A stretch of DNA of 64,000 nt from an uncultured Alphaproteobacteria bacterium (GTDB lineage: Bacteria > Pseudomonadota > Alphaproteobacteria > Caulobacterales > Hyphomonadaceae). Below are positions 11,030-19,550 of this stretch, one piece after another. Each line of letters begins with the position of its first letter. The first letter of the stretch is position 1. Under the pieces are notes generated by a model. That model saw only the letters and a program-made list of their open reading frames with translations. It did no database searches and was not told the DNA's origin. The position numbers and the translations under genes are program-made. The stretch spans positions 1 through 64,000 of the forward strand of contig CAIMMO010000268.1 in assembly GCA_903842595.1 (NCBI GenBank). Direction: 5' to 3'.

Positions 11030-11743
11030 ATGGCCGTCCTCTCCTACCTCGCAAACCCGTACCGCTTCATGGCGGTGTCGAAATGGTTTGCCCTGCCTTT
11101 CACCCTGCTTGGCGTAGGGCTGATCCTGATCGGCGCCTATTTCGGGCTGTTCGTCGTTCCGGAGGATTTCCAGCAGGGCGACTCGGCGCGCATCATGTTC
11201 GTGCACGTTCCGGCGATGTGGCTGTCCCTGTTCGCCTACGCCTTCATGACAGGCGCCAGCATCGTGTCCTTCATCTGGCGCCACACGCTGGCGGATGTGG
11301 CGGCGAAGTCGGCCGCACCGATCGGGGCGGCTGTGACGGCGCTTGGCCTGATGACCGGCTCGATCTGGGGCTATCCGACCTGGGGCACGTGGTGGGAATG
11401 GGGCGATGCGCGTCTCGTCTCCGTGCTGGTGCTGTTCTTCATCTACCTCGGCTACATGGCGATCTGGCAGGCGATGGACACGCCCCAGAAGGCCGCGCGG
11501 GCGGCAGCGATCCTGTGTCTTGTGGGCGCAGTGAACCTGCCGATCATCCAGTTCTCCGTGGAATGGTTCTCGACGCTGCACCAGGTGAAGATGAAGGCGG
11601 CCGACGAGTTCAAGTATCCGATGTACGTTGTGGCCCTTGGCTATTTCTCGCTGTTCGGCGGGCTAACCTTGTTCAACATGCGGGCCGAGGTCATGAACAC
11701 ACGCGCAGAAATGCTGATGCAGCGCAGGCAGGCGGCAGAATAG
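11030..11743 (+). CDS. ccmC: Heme exporter protein CcmC
   Basis: WWD-type motif SIWGYPTWGTWWEWGDARLVSVLVLFFIYLGY. Confidence 0.95.
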   Translation: MAVLSYLANPYRFMAVSKWFALPFTLLGVGLILIGAYFGLFVVPEDFQQGDSARIMFVHVPAMWLSLFAYAFMTGASIVSFIWRHTLADVAAKSAAPIGAAVTALGLMTGSIWGYPTWGTWWEWGDARLVSVLVLFFIYLGYMAIWQAMDTPQKAARAAAILCLVGAVNLPIIQFSVEWFSTLHQVKMKAADEFKYPMYVVALGYFSLFGGLTLFNMRAEVMNTRAEMLMQRRQAAE

Positions 11744-11745
11744 GC

Positions 11746-11895
11746 ATGTTCGATTACGGCAAGTACACGCCCTACGTGCTGACATCCTACGGCATCGCCG
11801 CCGTGGTGATAACGGGGCTCATCATCTGGTCCGTCATGCGGCTCTCCAACGCCCGCCGGAAACTGGCCGAGGCCGAGAAGGATGACACGCCATGA
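11746..11895 (+). CDS. ccmD: Heme exporter protein CcmD
   Basis: 49 aa MFDYGKYTPYVLTSYGIAAVVITGLIIWSVMRLSNARRKL between ccmC and ccmG. Confidence 0.85.
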   Translation: MFDYGKYTPYVLTSYGIAAVVITGLIIWSVMRLSNARRKLAEAEKDDTP

Positions 11896-12443
11896 AACGC
11901 TGGTGGGCCTTTCTTCCGGTCGCCGTGTTTGCGGGCATCGTCCTGGTGGCGTTCGTGCAGCTGTCGCGGCCTGCACCTGCACCGGCATCCTTCATCTCGC
12001 CGCAGCGGCCGGCGCCCCAGTTTGCAATTGCAGGGCTTGATGGCGGGGAAGTGAAGCTCTCTGACTTTGCCGGGCGGCCGGTGCTCATCAATTTCTGGGC
12101 GACATGGTGCGCGCCGTGCAAGCTCGAACATCCGCTGCTGGTCGAGATGCGCGCACAGGGCGTCGAGATCGTCGGTGTGCTTTACAAGGATCCGAACGGA
12201 CTGGACGGCGCACGCCAGATCCTGGTGCAGGACGGCAATCCCTTTGCTGCGGTGGGGCTGGACCCCTCCGGTGATCTTGGCATCGACATGGGTTTGTCGG
12301 GCGTGCCCGAGAGCTTCCTGATCGATGCGCAGGGCCAGATCATCAAGACCAAGCGCAACTACTTCGTCGACCAGGATGTGACGGATTTCGTCGCAGCGTA
12401 CCGCGCGGAGAAGGCCAAGCTGTCTGGCGCGGCCGGCGGCTAG
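11892..12443 (+). CDS. ccmG: Thiol:disulfide interchange protein DsbE/CcmG
   Basis: INFWATWCAPCKLEHPLLVEM thioredoxin motif, GVPESFLIDAQGQI; end of ccm cluster. Confidence 0.93.
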   Translation: MKRWWAFLPVAVFAGIVLVAFVQLSRPAPAPASFISPQRPAPQFAIAGLDGGEVKLSDFAGRPVLINFWATWCAPCKLEHPLLVEMRAQGVEIVGVLYKDPNGLDGARQILVQDGNPFAAVGLDPSGDLGIDMGLSGVPESFLIDAQGQIIKTKRNYFVDQDVTDFVAAYRAEKAKLSGAAGG

Positions 12444-13021
12444 CGCTTTGCGCGGGGACGCTTGCTGGAGGCGGGCGGCTTCGGCCGGGCCCGCTTCACG
12501 GTCGCGGTCGCGTCGTCGGACATCTTTTCGTCGGCGGCTTCGGCGAGTTCCGCCAGGATGACCTGGAAGGCCGCGCGCTTCGATGCAGACAGGGCGGCAA
12601 GCAGGCTCCGGTCGACGTTCCTGATGGCGGGCAGGACAGCGTCGAGCCGGCGGCGGCCGTCGGCTGTAAGGCGGACGGACTTGGCGCGGCCGTCGTCGGC
12701 GGCCGCAGCGCGGGCGATCAGCCCCTTCTTTTCCATACGGGCCATCATCTCGGCGAGAGTCGAGCGGTCAACGCCCGTGATCCGGACAAGGTCGGACTGG
12801 CTGGCGCCTTCCGCCTCGGCGATGGCGGCCAGAAGCACGGTCTGGCGCAAGGTGACGCCATCATACAGCTCGGATCGGGCGAACAACTCGGTCGCGAACT
12901 GCTCGGCGCGACGCAGGAGATGCGAAGGGGAGCGGCTGAGCCGGAACACCTCGCGCGAGGATGCCTTGCGGGTGCTGCTACCCGCCGCGCCTGAGCGCTT
13001 TGCCGCTTTACGCATCGCCAT
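12440..13021 (-). CDS. MarR family winged-helix transcriptional regulator
   Basis: QTVLLAAIAEAEGASQSDLVRITGVDRSTLAEMMARMEKKGLIARAAAADDGRAKSVRLTADGRRRL. Confidence 0.85.
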   Translation of the reverse strand: MAMRKAAKRSGAAGSSTRKASSREVFRLSRSPSHLLRRAEQFATELFARSELYDGVTLRQTVLLAAIAEAEGASQSDLVRITGVDRSTLAEMMARMEKKGLIARAAAADDGRAKSVRLTADGRRRLDAVLPAIRNVDRSLLAALSASKRAAFQVILAELAEAADEKMSDDATATVKRARPKPPASSKRPRAKR

Positions 13022-13042
13022 AATATACCTCGATCCGGATAC

Positions 13043-13060
13043 GGAACATCTACTTGTTCC
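13043..13060. promoter_or_regulatory. Putative MarR operator (inverted repeat)
   Basis: GGAACA-tctact-TGTTCC perfect 6-bp arms, 22 bp upstream of the marR start in the divergent marR/NUDIX gap. Confidence 0.45.
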
Positions 13061-13158
13061 TGTCAGGCTTCAATGCCCGCAATCGGAATCTAGGGCGAGC
13101 GGTTCGTCTATACCCTTTGTCGGTGTGTTTTTCTGCTGTGAGCGAGGCTTCGGCGCCA

Positions 13159-13677
13159 ATGTCTTTTTCGATGCAGACCCCTCCGGGCGACAATCGCGCA
13201 CGCCGCGTGTGCGATTCGTGCGGCTTCATCGACTATGTGAACCCGCGCATCGTCGCCGGGGTGGTTGCGCACCGGCACGGACAGATATTGCTCTGCAAGC
13301 GTGCAATCGAGCCCAGAATGGGTTTCTGGACGCTGCCCGCGGGGTTCATGGAACTCGGCGAGAGCGTCGAAGAGGGCGCCTGCCGGGAGGCGCGCGAGGA
13401 AGCCCGCGCGGAACTCGAGATCGAAGGACTGCTGGCGGTCTATTCGATCCCGCGAATCGGGCAGGTACAGATTTTCTTCCGTGCACGGCTGATCAATGAT
13501 CCCTCACCGGGTCCTGAAAGCCTCGATGTCGGTCTTTTCGGGTGGGATGCGATCCCATGGCGTGAACTGGCGTTTCCATCGGTCAAATGGGCGCTGGGGC
13601 ACTATCGGGAGACGGAAGGCCGCACCAGCTTTGCGCCATTCGGCAACCCGCCCGCCAGCGATGCGCTGACACGGTGA
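13159..13677 (+). CDS. NUDIX hydrolase with N-terminal zinc-ribbon-like region
   Basis: Nudix box GFMELGESVEEGACREAREEARAEL; CDSCGFIDYVNPRIVAGVV. Confidence 0.9.
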   Translation: MSFSMQTPPGDNRARRVCDSCGFIDYVNPRIVAGVVAHRHGQILLCKRAIEPRMGFWTLPAGFMELGESVEEGACREAREEARAELEIEGLLAVYSIPRIGQVQIFFRARLINDPSPGPESLDVGLFGWDAIPWRELAFPSVKWALGHYRETEGRTSFAPFGNPPASDALTR

Positions 13678-14069
13678 CCGAGGCTGACGCCAGGCTGGTT
13701 CTTGCGACACTGGACATCGTGGCCGAGCGGCGCGGCGATCCGACAGCGGATGTCTATGCGACACTCTTCTCAGTCCATCCGGAACTGGAAGCGCTGTTCG
13801 TGATGGATCGCGATGGCGGCGTGCGCGCCTCGATGATGCAGCAGGCGCTCGAATGCATCGTCGATCTTGCCGGGGACCGGCTGGTCGCGCCGCAGATCGT
13901 CGCTGCCTCCCGGACCCACCACGATGGCTACGGCGTGCCGGCAGAGCGGTTCGATGCATTCCTTGTGGCGATCAGGGATACATGCCGCACGATCACAGGC
14001 ATCGCATGGACCGCAGAGGCGGACCGCGCCTGGGACAGGATGCTCGATGAGTTCGCGGGGTTTCGCTGA
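13674..14069 (+). CDS. Globin-like protein
   Basis: GTG start overlaps NUDIX stop (GTGA); ADVYATLFSVHPELEALFVMD...MMQQALECIVDLAGDR..THHDGYGVPAERFDAFLVAI..WTAEADRAWDRML follows a globin helix pattern. Confidence 0.65.
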   Translation: MTEADARLVLATLDIVAERRGDPTADVYATLFSVHPELEALFVMDRDGGVRASMMQQALECIVDLAGDRLVAPQIVAASRTHHDGYGVPAERFDAFLVAIRDTCRTITGIAWTAEADRAWDRMLDEFAGFR

Positions 14070-14738
14070 TCAGGCAGGGTCGCTGGCCTTCTTGTCGTCC
14101 GCGCCCTCGCCGTCCTCGATGTTGTGCTTCATCAGGAAGGGCAGGTTGGCCGCCATGAACGCGATCGCCAGGGGAATCGACAGGAACAGCTTGGAGTTGG
14201 CCCAGAACTGCTCCGAGAAATTCCGCCAGATCACCTCATTGAGGATGGCGAGCACGACATAGAAGCCGGCCCAGCGCAGGGCAAAGATCTTCCACGCATG
14301 GTCAGGCATCCTGAAGGCGTGTTCGAACGCCGTCTTCCAGATGTTGCGGCCGATGGCGAGGCTGCCCAGTATGGTGCCGGCGAAGAGCAGATTGATGATG
14401 GTCGGCTTGATGAAGGCAAAGGTCTTGTCCTGCAGGAACAGGGTCAGGCCGCCGAACACCATCACCACGGTTCCCGTGATGATCAGCATGGGCGGCAGCT
14501 TGCGGCCCTTCATCAGCGTCCAGCCGATCGCGGCGGCGACAGCGGCCATGAAGACGCCGGTGGCCCAGAAGATGGCGTTGTCCTTGCCGAACAGGGCGGG
14601 GCCTTCCGGACCATTCTGAAGCACGTTGAAAACGATCACGAAGGCGAGCACCGGGCCCAGGTCAGTCCATATGTTTCCGGTCCCTTTCGGGATGGATTTC
14701 TTCGGCTCGGTCTGGGGCGCATCGGTCATCGGGTTCAC
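14070..14738 (-). CDS. yciB: YciB/IspZ-type inner membrane septation protein
   Basis: DLGPVLAFVIVFNV, GRNIWKTAFEHAFRMPDHAWKIFALRWAGFYVVLAILNEVIWR. Confidence 0.88.
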   Translation of the reverse strand: MNPMTDAPQTEPKKSIPKGTGNIWTDLGPVLAFVIVFNVLQNGPEGPALFGKDNAIFWATGVFMAAVAAAIGWTLMKGRKLPPMLIITGTVVMVFGGLTLFLQDKTFAFIKPTIINLLFAGTILGSLAIGRNIWKTAFEHAFRMPDHAWKIFALRWAGFYVVLAILNEVIWRNFSEQFWANSKLFLSIPLAIAFMAANLPFLMKHNIEDGEGADDKKASDPA

Positions 14739-14761
14739 TTAGCGGTCATGGCCCTTCGCGG

Positions 14762-16243
14762 TCAAACACTGCGCGCACGGCGTGTGGCAAATTGCTGCAA
14801 GGCGGAACGGGCGCCTGCCGCATCGAAAACAAGGGTGGCGAGGCCATAGGTGATCGCGCCGGCGGCCGCTTTCAGCAGGAGTTCGGGCAATCCGCCGAGC
14901 GAGGGCAGGAGGCGAACCGTAATCGCCATTGCGGCGCAGGACCCCGCAACCCTGAGGAAATCAGTCCACGGCCAGGCCAGCGGGATCAGGCGGCGGCTTG
15001 CAAGGGCGAGGAGCACGAGCGCGAGCGCGTAGCACGCGACCGTCGAATAGACCGCGCCCATCAGGCCGATGCGCGGCAGCAGGATGATGTTGAGCGCAAT
15101 GTTGGCGAGGGCAGGGATGACCATGATGCCGGCGCGCAGAGCCGTGCGCTTTGAGAGCTGGAAGGCTTCCGAGACATAGTGGAGCACGAAGCCGTTGATC
15201 AGGCCGGACAACGCGATCCACGGGATGATGGCGGCGGCCTGAGCCCGCATCGCCTCACCGATCATGACTTCGGACAGTGGCTGCGCGACCAGCGCGAGAC
15301 CGGCGGCGGCGGGAGCTGCGATCAGCATCAGCGTGCTGGCGGCATGGGCGGAGGCCTGGCGCACGCCATGGACGCCCTCGCGCTCCCATGCAGCCATCAT
15401 CATCGGCCCGCCTGCAGCGCCTGCCCAGATGCAGAGCAGGCCAACCGACTTGTCAGCGAGGCCATAGCCGGCGGCGTAGACGCCGACCGCTTCGGCCCCG
15501 AGAAAGTACGCGATGAGGAAGCGGTCACCGGCGTCGAGCGCGATGTTCAGCGCGAGTGCAATTGCGACGGGGACGCCGTAGGCGAGGTAAGGTCGCACGC
15601 GCGCGCGCTCGAATTGACCGCCGCGGGATTCGCGCCAGAGCCGCCTGCCTTCGATGCAGGCGAGCAGGCCCAGCACGCTGGCCAGTCCTGCCAGGGGAGC
15701 AGCGGGGCCGAGCCCTGTCTGCCAGGCGAGGAATGTGCCGAGCGTGAAGGCGCCGAGATCCTGGATCATGCGCAGCGTCGTGTAGCGGCTCACGCGATCA
15801 AGCGCGCGGCTCATCTCCTGCGCGGCGTTGACCAGCGGGGTCAGCGCCATCGTGGTCATCGCTACGGCGAGCGCGAGACGCAAGGCGGGGTCGGTCGCGA
15901 TCAGGATCGCGCCGGTCATCAGTGCAATGCCGATGGCGGCGGAGCAGGCGAGCAGGGCGAGGATCGTGCGGATATGGCTGGGCAGGTCCTCGCGCGACAC
16001 GGCCGCGCCGGCGAATCGATAGGCCGCGGCCTCGGCCCATGTGACCGACAGCGTGTAGATGATGCCCATCGTGGTGAGGGCGAGGGCATAAAAGCCGTAG
16101 TCTGCCGGCGAGAGCAGGCGCGTAAGCGCGTAGACCGCGCCGAGGCTGGCGAGACCGCCGGCGAGACTTGCCGGAAAATAGCCAAGAAGGCGTCGCCAGA
16201 TCATGTCCGCCCGTTGGGCCCTTTCTGGGGACCGTTTGTTCAT
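14762..16243 (-). CDS. Lipopolysaccharide/oligosaccharide flippase (Wzx/MATE-like)
   Basis: 493 aa, about 12-14 hydrophobic segments; LLSPADYGFYALALTTMGIIYTLSVTWAEAAAYRF. Confidence 0.82.
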   Translation of the reverse strand: MNKRSPERAQRADMIWRRLLGYFPASLAGGLASLGAVYALTRLLSPADYGFYALALTTMGIIYTLSVTWAEAAAYRFAGAAVSREDLPSHIRTILALLACSAAIGIALMTGAILIATDPALRLALAVAMTTMALTPLVNAAQEMSRALDRVSRYTTLRMIQDLGAFTLGTFLAWQTGLGPAAPLAGLASVLGLLACIEGRRLWRESRGGQFERARVRPYLAYGVPVAIALALNIALDAGDRFLIAYFLGAEAVGVYAAGYGLADKSVGLLCIWAGAAGGPMMMAAWEREGVHGVRQASAHAASTLMLIAAPAAAGLALVAQPLSEVMIGEAMRAQAAAIIPWIALSGLINGFVLHYVSEAFQLSKRTALRAGIMVIPALANIALNIILLPRIGLMGAVYSTVACYALALVLLALASRRLIPLAWPWTDFLRVAGSCAAMAITVRLLPSLGGLPELLLKAAAGAITYGLATLVFDAAGARSALQQFATRRARSV

Positions 16244-16257
16244 CCTGTTAAACCAGA

Positions 16258-17520
16258 ATGCCGTTCATGAAGCGTTTCCGGTCTGACGGGATTGGAAGAA
16301 AGGGCGGCGAATGGACCCGCCGAAGCGCCATTCTCGGCGCCGGAGCGCTGGCCTCGTGCAACAATCCGGCGGCCGTTGCACAGCGCGGCGCCTCTCATTC
16401 GCTCTGGCCGGTGTCGGGGCCGCCCGTGCTGCGCGGGGCCGTGATCGCGCAGCGGCGGCGGCGGATCGAGGTGGACGGTCCGACATTCGGCGGCGGCGGA
16501 CCGGTGCTGCCTGCCTACCGGCGCCCGGACTTCGATGCGCTCGCAAGCATGGGCGCCAATCTTGTCGTGATGTCGTTCCCGGAGTTCTGGACCGCGAGCA
16601 AGCCGTGGAAGCGCGACGCGCAGATGGCAGACGTGCTGGGCCAGCAACTCGACGATGCAAAGGCAGCGGGGCTTTATGTCGTGCTCGCGATGCGCTCAGG
16701 TCCGGGGCGTTCGGATTTCATCTTTCATCGAGAGGCCCAGGACACGTGGTTTCCGGCGCGCCTGATCGATGACTCGATCTGGCGCGATGCCGACGCGCAG
16801 GCGGCCTGGAGCGCCATGTGCGAGGATGCGGCAAAACTGGTGCAGTCGCGCAGCGAGATTGCGGGGCTCAACATCATGGTCGAGCCGGAGCCGAATGTCG
16901 GCGGGCTCAATCGCGAGGGCGGGCGGTTGGGAGCCTGGCAGGCAGAGGACTATGCTGCGCAGGTGAGCTGGATTTCGGACTGGAAGCGCATAGCAGGCGA
17001 TGTTGCACGGAAAGTGCGAGCGGCCGCGAGCGACCTGCCGATCCTGATCTCGCCGCCGTCATTCGGCCGAACCGAATTCCTGTCGGTCATGGGCGCCCCA
17101 CCCGTCGCAGGCACGGTGTGGTGCGTGCACGACTACGAGCCGCGCGCCTTCACGCATCAGTCGGAGGCTGCGGCTGGCCACGCTGTCTTCAGCGAGGGCG
17201 CAGCGAACACGTTCGAATCAAGGATCGATCAGGCGAAGACGGGCAATGTCCCCGTCTTCCTTGGCGAGTTCGGCGCATCGCGCTCTGCGGCAGGCGTAAA
17301 CGACTACTATGCGGCGCGGATTGCGGCGTGCGAGGCGCGCGGCATCGGCTGGGCGGCTTTCCGATGGCCGACGCAGGATGCGGGCTACGAACAGGCGGAC
17401 GACATGTTCAACGTGACGATCGGTGGGCCCGACGCGCGCCCGGCGATGGATACGCTGCGGCCTGCCTGGGCCCGGAATGCGCAGCGGCCGGACGGGATCC
17501 GCTTGCGCGGACGGACCTAG
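16258..17520 (+). CDS. Glycoside hydrolase family 5-like protein, putative Tat-exported lipoprotein
   Basis: TRRSAILGAGALASC leader; GANLVVMSFPEF, NIMVEPEPNVGG (acid/base-like) and FLGEFGASR (nucleophile-like). Confidence 0.7.
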   Translation: MPFMKRFRSDGIGRKGGEWTRRSAILGAGALASCNNPAAVAQRGASHSLWPVSGPPVLRGAVIAQRRRRIEVDGPTFGGGGPVLPAYRRPDFDALASMGANLVVMSFPEFWTASKPWKRDAQMADVLGQQLDDAKAAGLYVVLAMRSGPGRSDFIFHREAQDTWFPARLIDDSIWRDADAQAAWSAMCEDAAKLVQSRSEIAGLNIMVEPEPNVGGLNREGGRLGAWQAEDYAAQVSWISDWKRIAGDVARKVRAAASDLPILISPPSFGRTEFLSVMGAPPVAGTVWCVHDYEPRAFTHQSEAAAGHAVFSEGAANTFESRIDQAKTGNVPVFLGEFGASRSAAGVNDYYAARIAACEARGIGWAAFRWPTQDAGYEQADDMFNVTIGGPDARPAMDTLRPAWARNAQRPDGIRLRGRT

Positions 17521-18389
17521 CTGAACTGAAGCAGGCAGAGGCCTGCGGCAAGGATGACGGCCGCCAGCGTGCGCCTTGCGCCAAAGCCTTCGCGCAGGAA
17601 CCACCAGCCCATGATTGCCGCAAACACAACGGCCGTCTCGCGCATGGCGGACATGTAGGCGACAGGCGCGATCGAGAAGCCATAGAGCGCCATCGAGAAG
17701 GACAGCGTGGAGCAGACGCCCGCGCCGATGCCGAAACCAAGCGCGCGGCGGGCGGAGAGAACGAATTCGCGGGGGCCGCGCGTCAGCATCATGATGACCG
17801 TGATGCCGATCCAGTCGAGCGCGAACAGCCAGAGGATGAAGCTCCATTGCGTGCCATTCGTGGCAAGGGCCGAGCGCACGCCCTGAGCGTCGATCACATT
17901 GTAGATCGCGATGCCCGCTCCGGTCGCAAGCGCCCACAGAACGGCGGAATTACGCACGCTTCGGGAGCCGCCGAAATTCTTCTCCGGAAGCGCGAACACC
18001 ACCGTGGCGAGACTGGCGACTGCGAGGCCGAGCATGGCCATGGGCGAGAGCTGCTCGCCAAGCACGATGGCGGCGGCGAGTGCGGTAAGCAGCGGCGCCG
18101 AGCCCCGCATGATCGGAAACACAAGCGAGAGGTCGCCACGCGACATCGCGCGCACCAGCGCGGTCTGGTAGAGCCAGTGCGCCGGCAGGGAAAGGGCGAG
18201 AAAGCCCCACGTGGCCGGCGAGGGAAGAGGTACGACGAACAGGAAGGGCAGTACCAGGACGGAGCCTGTCGCCGTCATCACCGTGCGCGCGCCGAGAATG
18301 TCCGTGGCTGCTTTGACAAAGGTGTTGGCGCCCGCAAGCGTGATCGCCGAGCCCATGCCAAGCGCGAAGGCGAAGAGGGTGGGGTCCAC
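17517..18389 (-). CDS. EamA/DMT superfamily transporter
   Basis: 290 aa with ten hydrophobic segments; internal EamA-like repeat. Confidence 0.82.
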   Translation of the reverse strand: MDPTLFAFALGMGSAITLAGANTFVKAATDILGARTVMTATGSVLVLPFLFVVPLPSPATWGFLALSLPAHWLYQTALVRAMSRGDLSLVFPIMRGSAPLLTALAAAIVLGEQLSPMAMLGLAVASLATVVFALPEKNFGGSRSVRNSAVLWALATGAGIAIYNVIDAQGVRSALATNGTQWSFILWLFALDWIGITVIMMLTRGPREFVLSARRALGFGIGAGVCSTLSFSMALYGFSIAPVAYMSAMRETAVVFAAIMGWWFLREGFGARRTLAAVILAAGLCLLQFS

Positions 18390-19550
18390 CTAGCCGTCGA
18401 GCCCCACCAGCGCACGCGCGAAGGCGTCAGCGCTGAAGGGGTGCAGGTCTTCGGCTTTCTCGCCGACGCCGACGAAGTGGATCGGGATGGCGTGTTGCTC
18501 GGCGATGGCGACGAGGACGCCGCCCTTCGCTGTGCCGTCGAGCTTGGTCATCACGAGGCCTGTGACGCCGGCCGTATTGCGGAAAGCCTCGACCTGGCCC
18601 AGCGCGTTCTGGCCAACTGTTGCGTCCAGGACAAGAAGCACGTCGTGCGGCGCGGTTGGATCGATCTTGCGGATGGCGCGGACGACTTTCGCGAGTTCGT
18701 CCATCAGCTGCGTCTTGTTCTGCAGGCGCCCGGCAGTGTCGATGAAGACGAGATCGAGGTTTTCCTTTTGCGCCATCTCGACGGCTTCGTAGGCGAGACC
18801 TGCAGCGTCGGCATTCTGTGGCTTGGACAGGAACCGGGCGCCGGCGCGGTCTGCCCACACGCGCAGCTGTTCCACGGCGGCGGCGCGGAAGGTGTCACCG
18901 GCTGCGAGGAGCACGGTTGCGCCCTGCGCGGAGAGTTTCGCGGCGACCTTGCCGATCGTGGTCGTCTTGCCCGAACCGTTGACGCCGACGAACAGGACGA
19001 TGCGCGGGCGTGGACCGTCGCTGAAATCGACGACCTTCTCTCGCGGCTTGAGGATGGCGGCGATCTCGGTTGCAAGCGCGGCCTTGATCTCCTCGCCGGA
19101 GACTTCGCGGTCGAAACGGTCTTTCGAGAACGCCCTGGCGATCCGCGCGGCGACCTTGGCGCCCATGTCGGAGGTGATCAGCAGCTCTTCCAGCTCCTCG
19201 AGCGCTTCGCGGTCGATCTTGCGTTTCGAGAGCCCGGCCAGACCCTCGGCGAGGCGCGAGGAGGAGCGTTTGAGACCTTCGCTGAGTTGTCGGAGGACGG
19301 ACGCGTCGCGGGCGGCCGCTTCCGCGGCGCGTTCAGCGGCAATGCGCTCGGCCGCCTTGCGGATGCCAAGCGGATCGTCGCCAAGGTCGGGCTCGGCTGC
19401 GATGGGTGCGTTGCCGAACAGTTGCTGATCGAGGCTGACGACCGGCTTGTCCAGCGCAGACGCCGGTGTCTCGCCCGGCTTGAGGGGCTCAACGGGCGTC
19501 TCGCCGGTTTTCGGATCCGGCTGTTTCTTCTTGCCCCACCAGAGGATCAT
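18390..19550 (-). CDS. ftsY: Signal recognition particle receptor FtsY
   Basis: GVNGSGKTTTIGKVAAKLSAQGATVLLAAGDTFRAAAVEQL, DLVFIDTAGRLQNKTQLMDEL, MTKLDGTAKGG. Confidence 0.97.
   Translation of the reverse strand: MILWWGKKKQPDPKTGETPVEPLKPGETPASALDKPVVSLDQQLFGNAPIAAEPDLGDDPLGIRKAAERIAAERAAEAAARDASVLRQLSEGLKRSSSRLAEGLAGLSKRKIDREALEELEELLITSDMGAKVAARIARAFSKDRFDREVSGEEIKAALATEIAAILKPREKVVDFSDGPRPRIVLFVGVNGSGKTTTIGKVAAKLSAQGATVLLAAGDTFRAAAVEQLRVWADRAGARFLSKPQNADAAGLAYEAVEMAQKENLDLVFIDTAGRLQNKTQLMDELAKVVRAIRKIDPTAPHDVLLVLDATVGQNALGQVEAFRNTAGVTGLVMTKLDGTAKGGVLVAIAEQHAIPIHFVGVGEKAEDLHPFSADAFARALVGLDG

Noticed and set aside
15179-16270. 363-aa plus-strand ORF
   Set aside because: Fully antisense to the flippase; composition typical of antisense of a membrane protein gene.
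17205-17235. GTTCGAATCA resembling a tRNA T-loop
   Set aside because: Inside the GH5-like coding sequence with no acceptor or anticodon stem around it.
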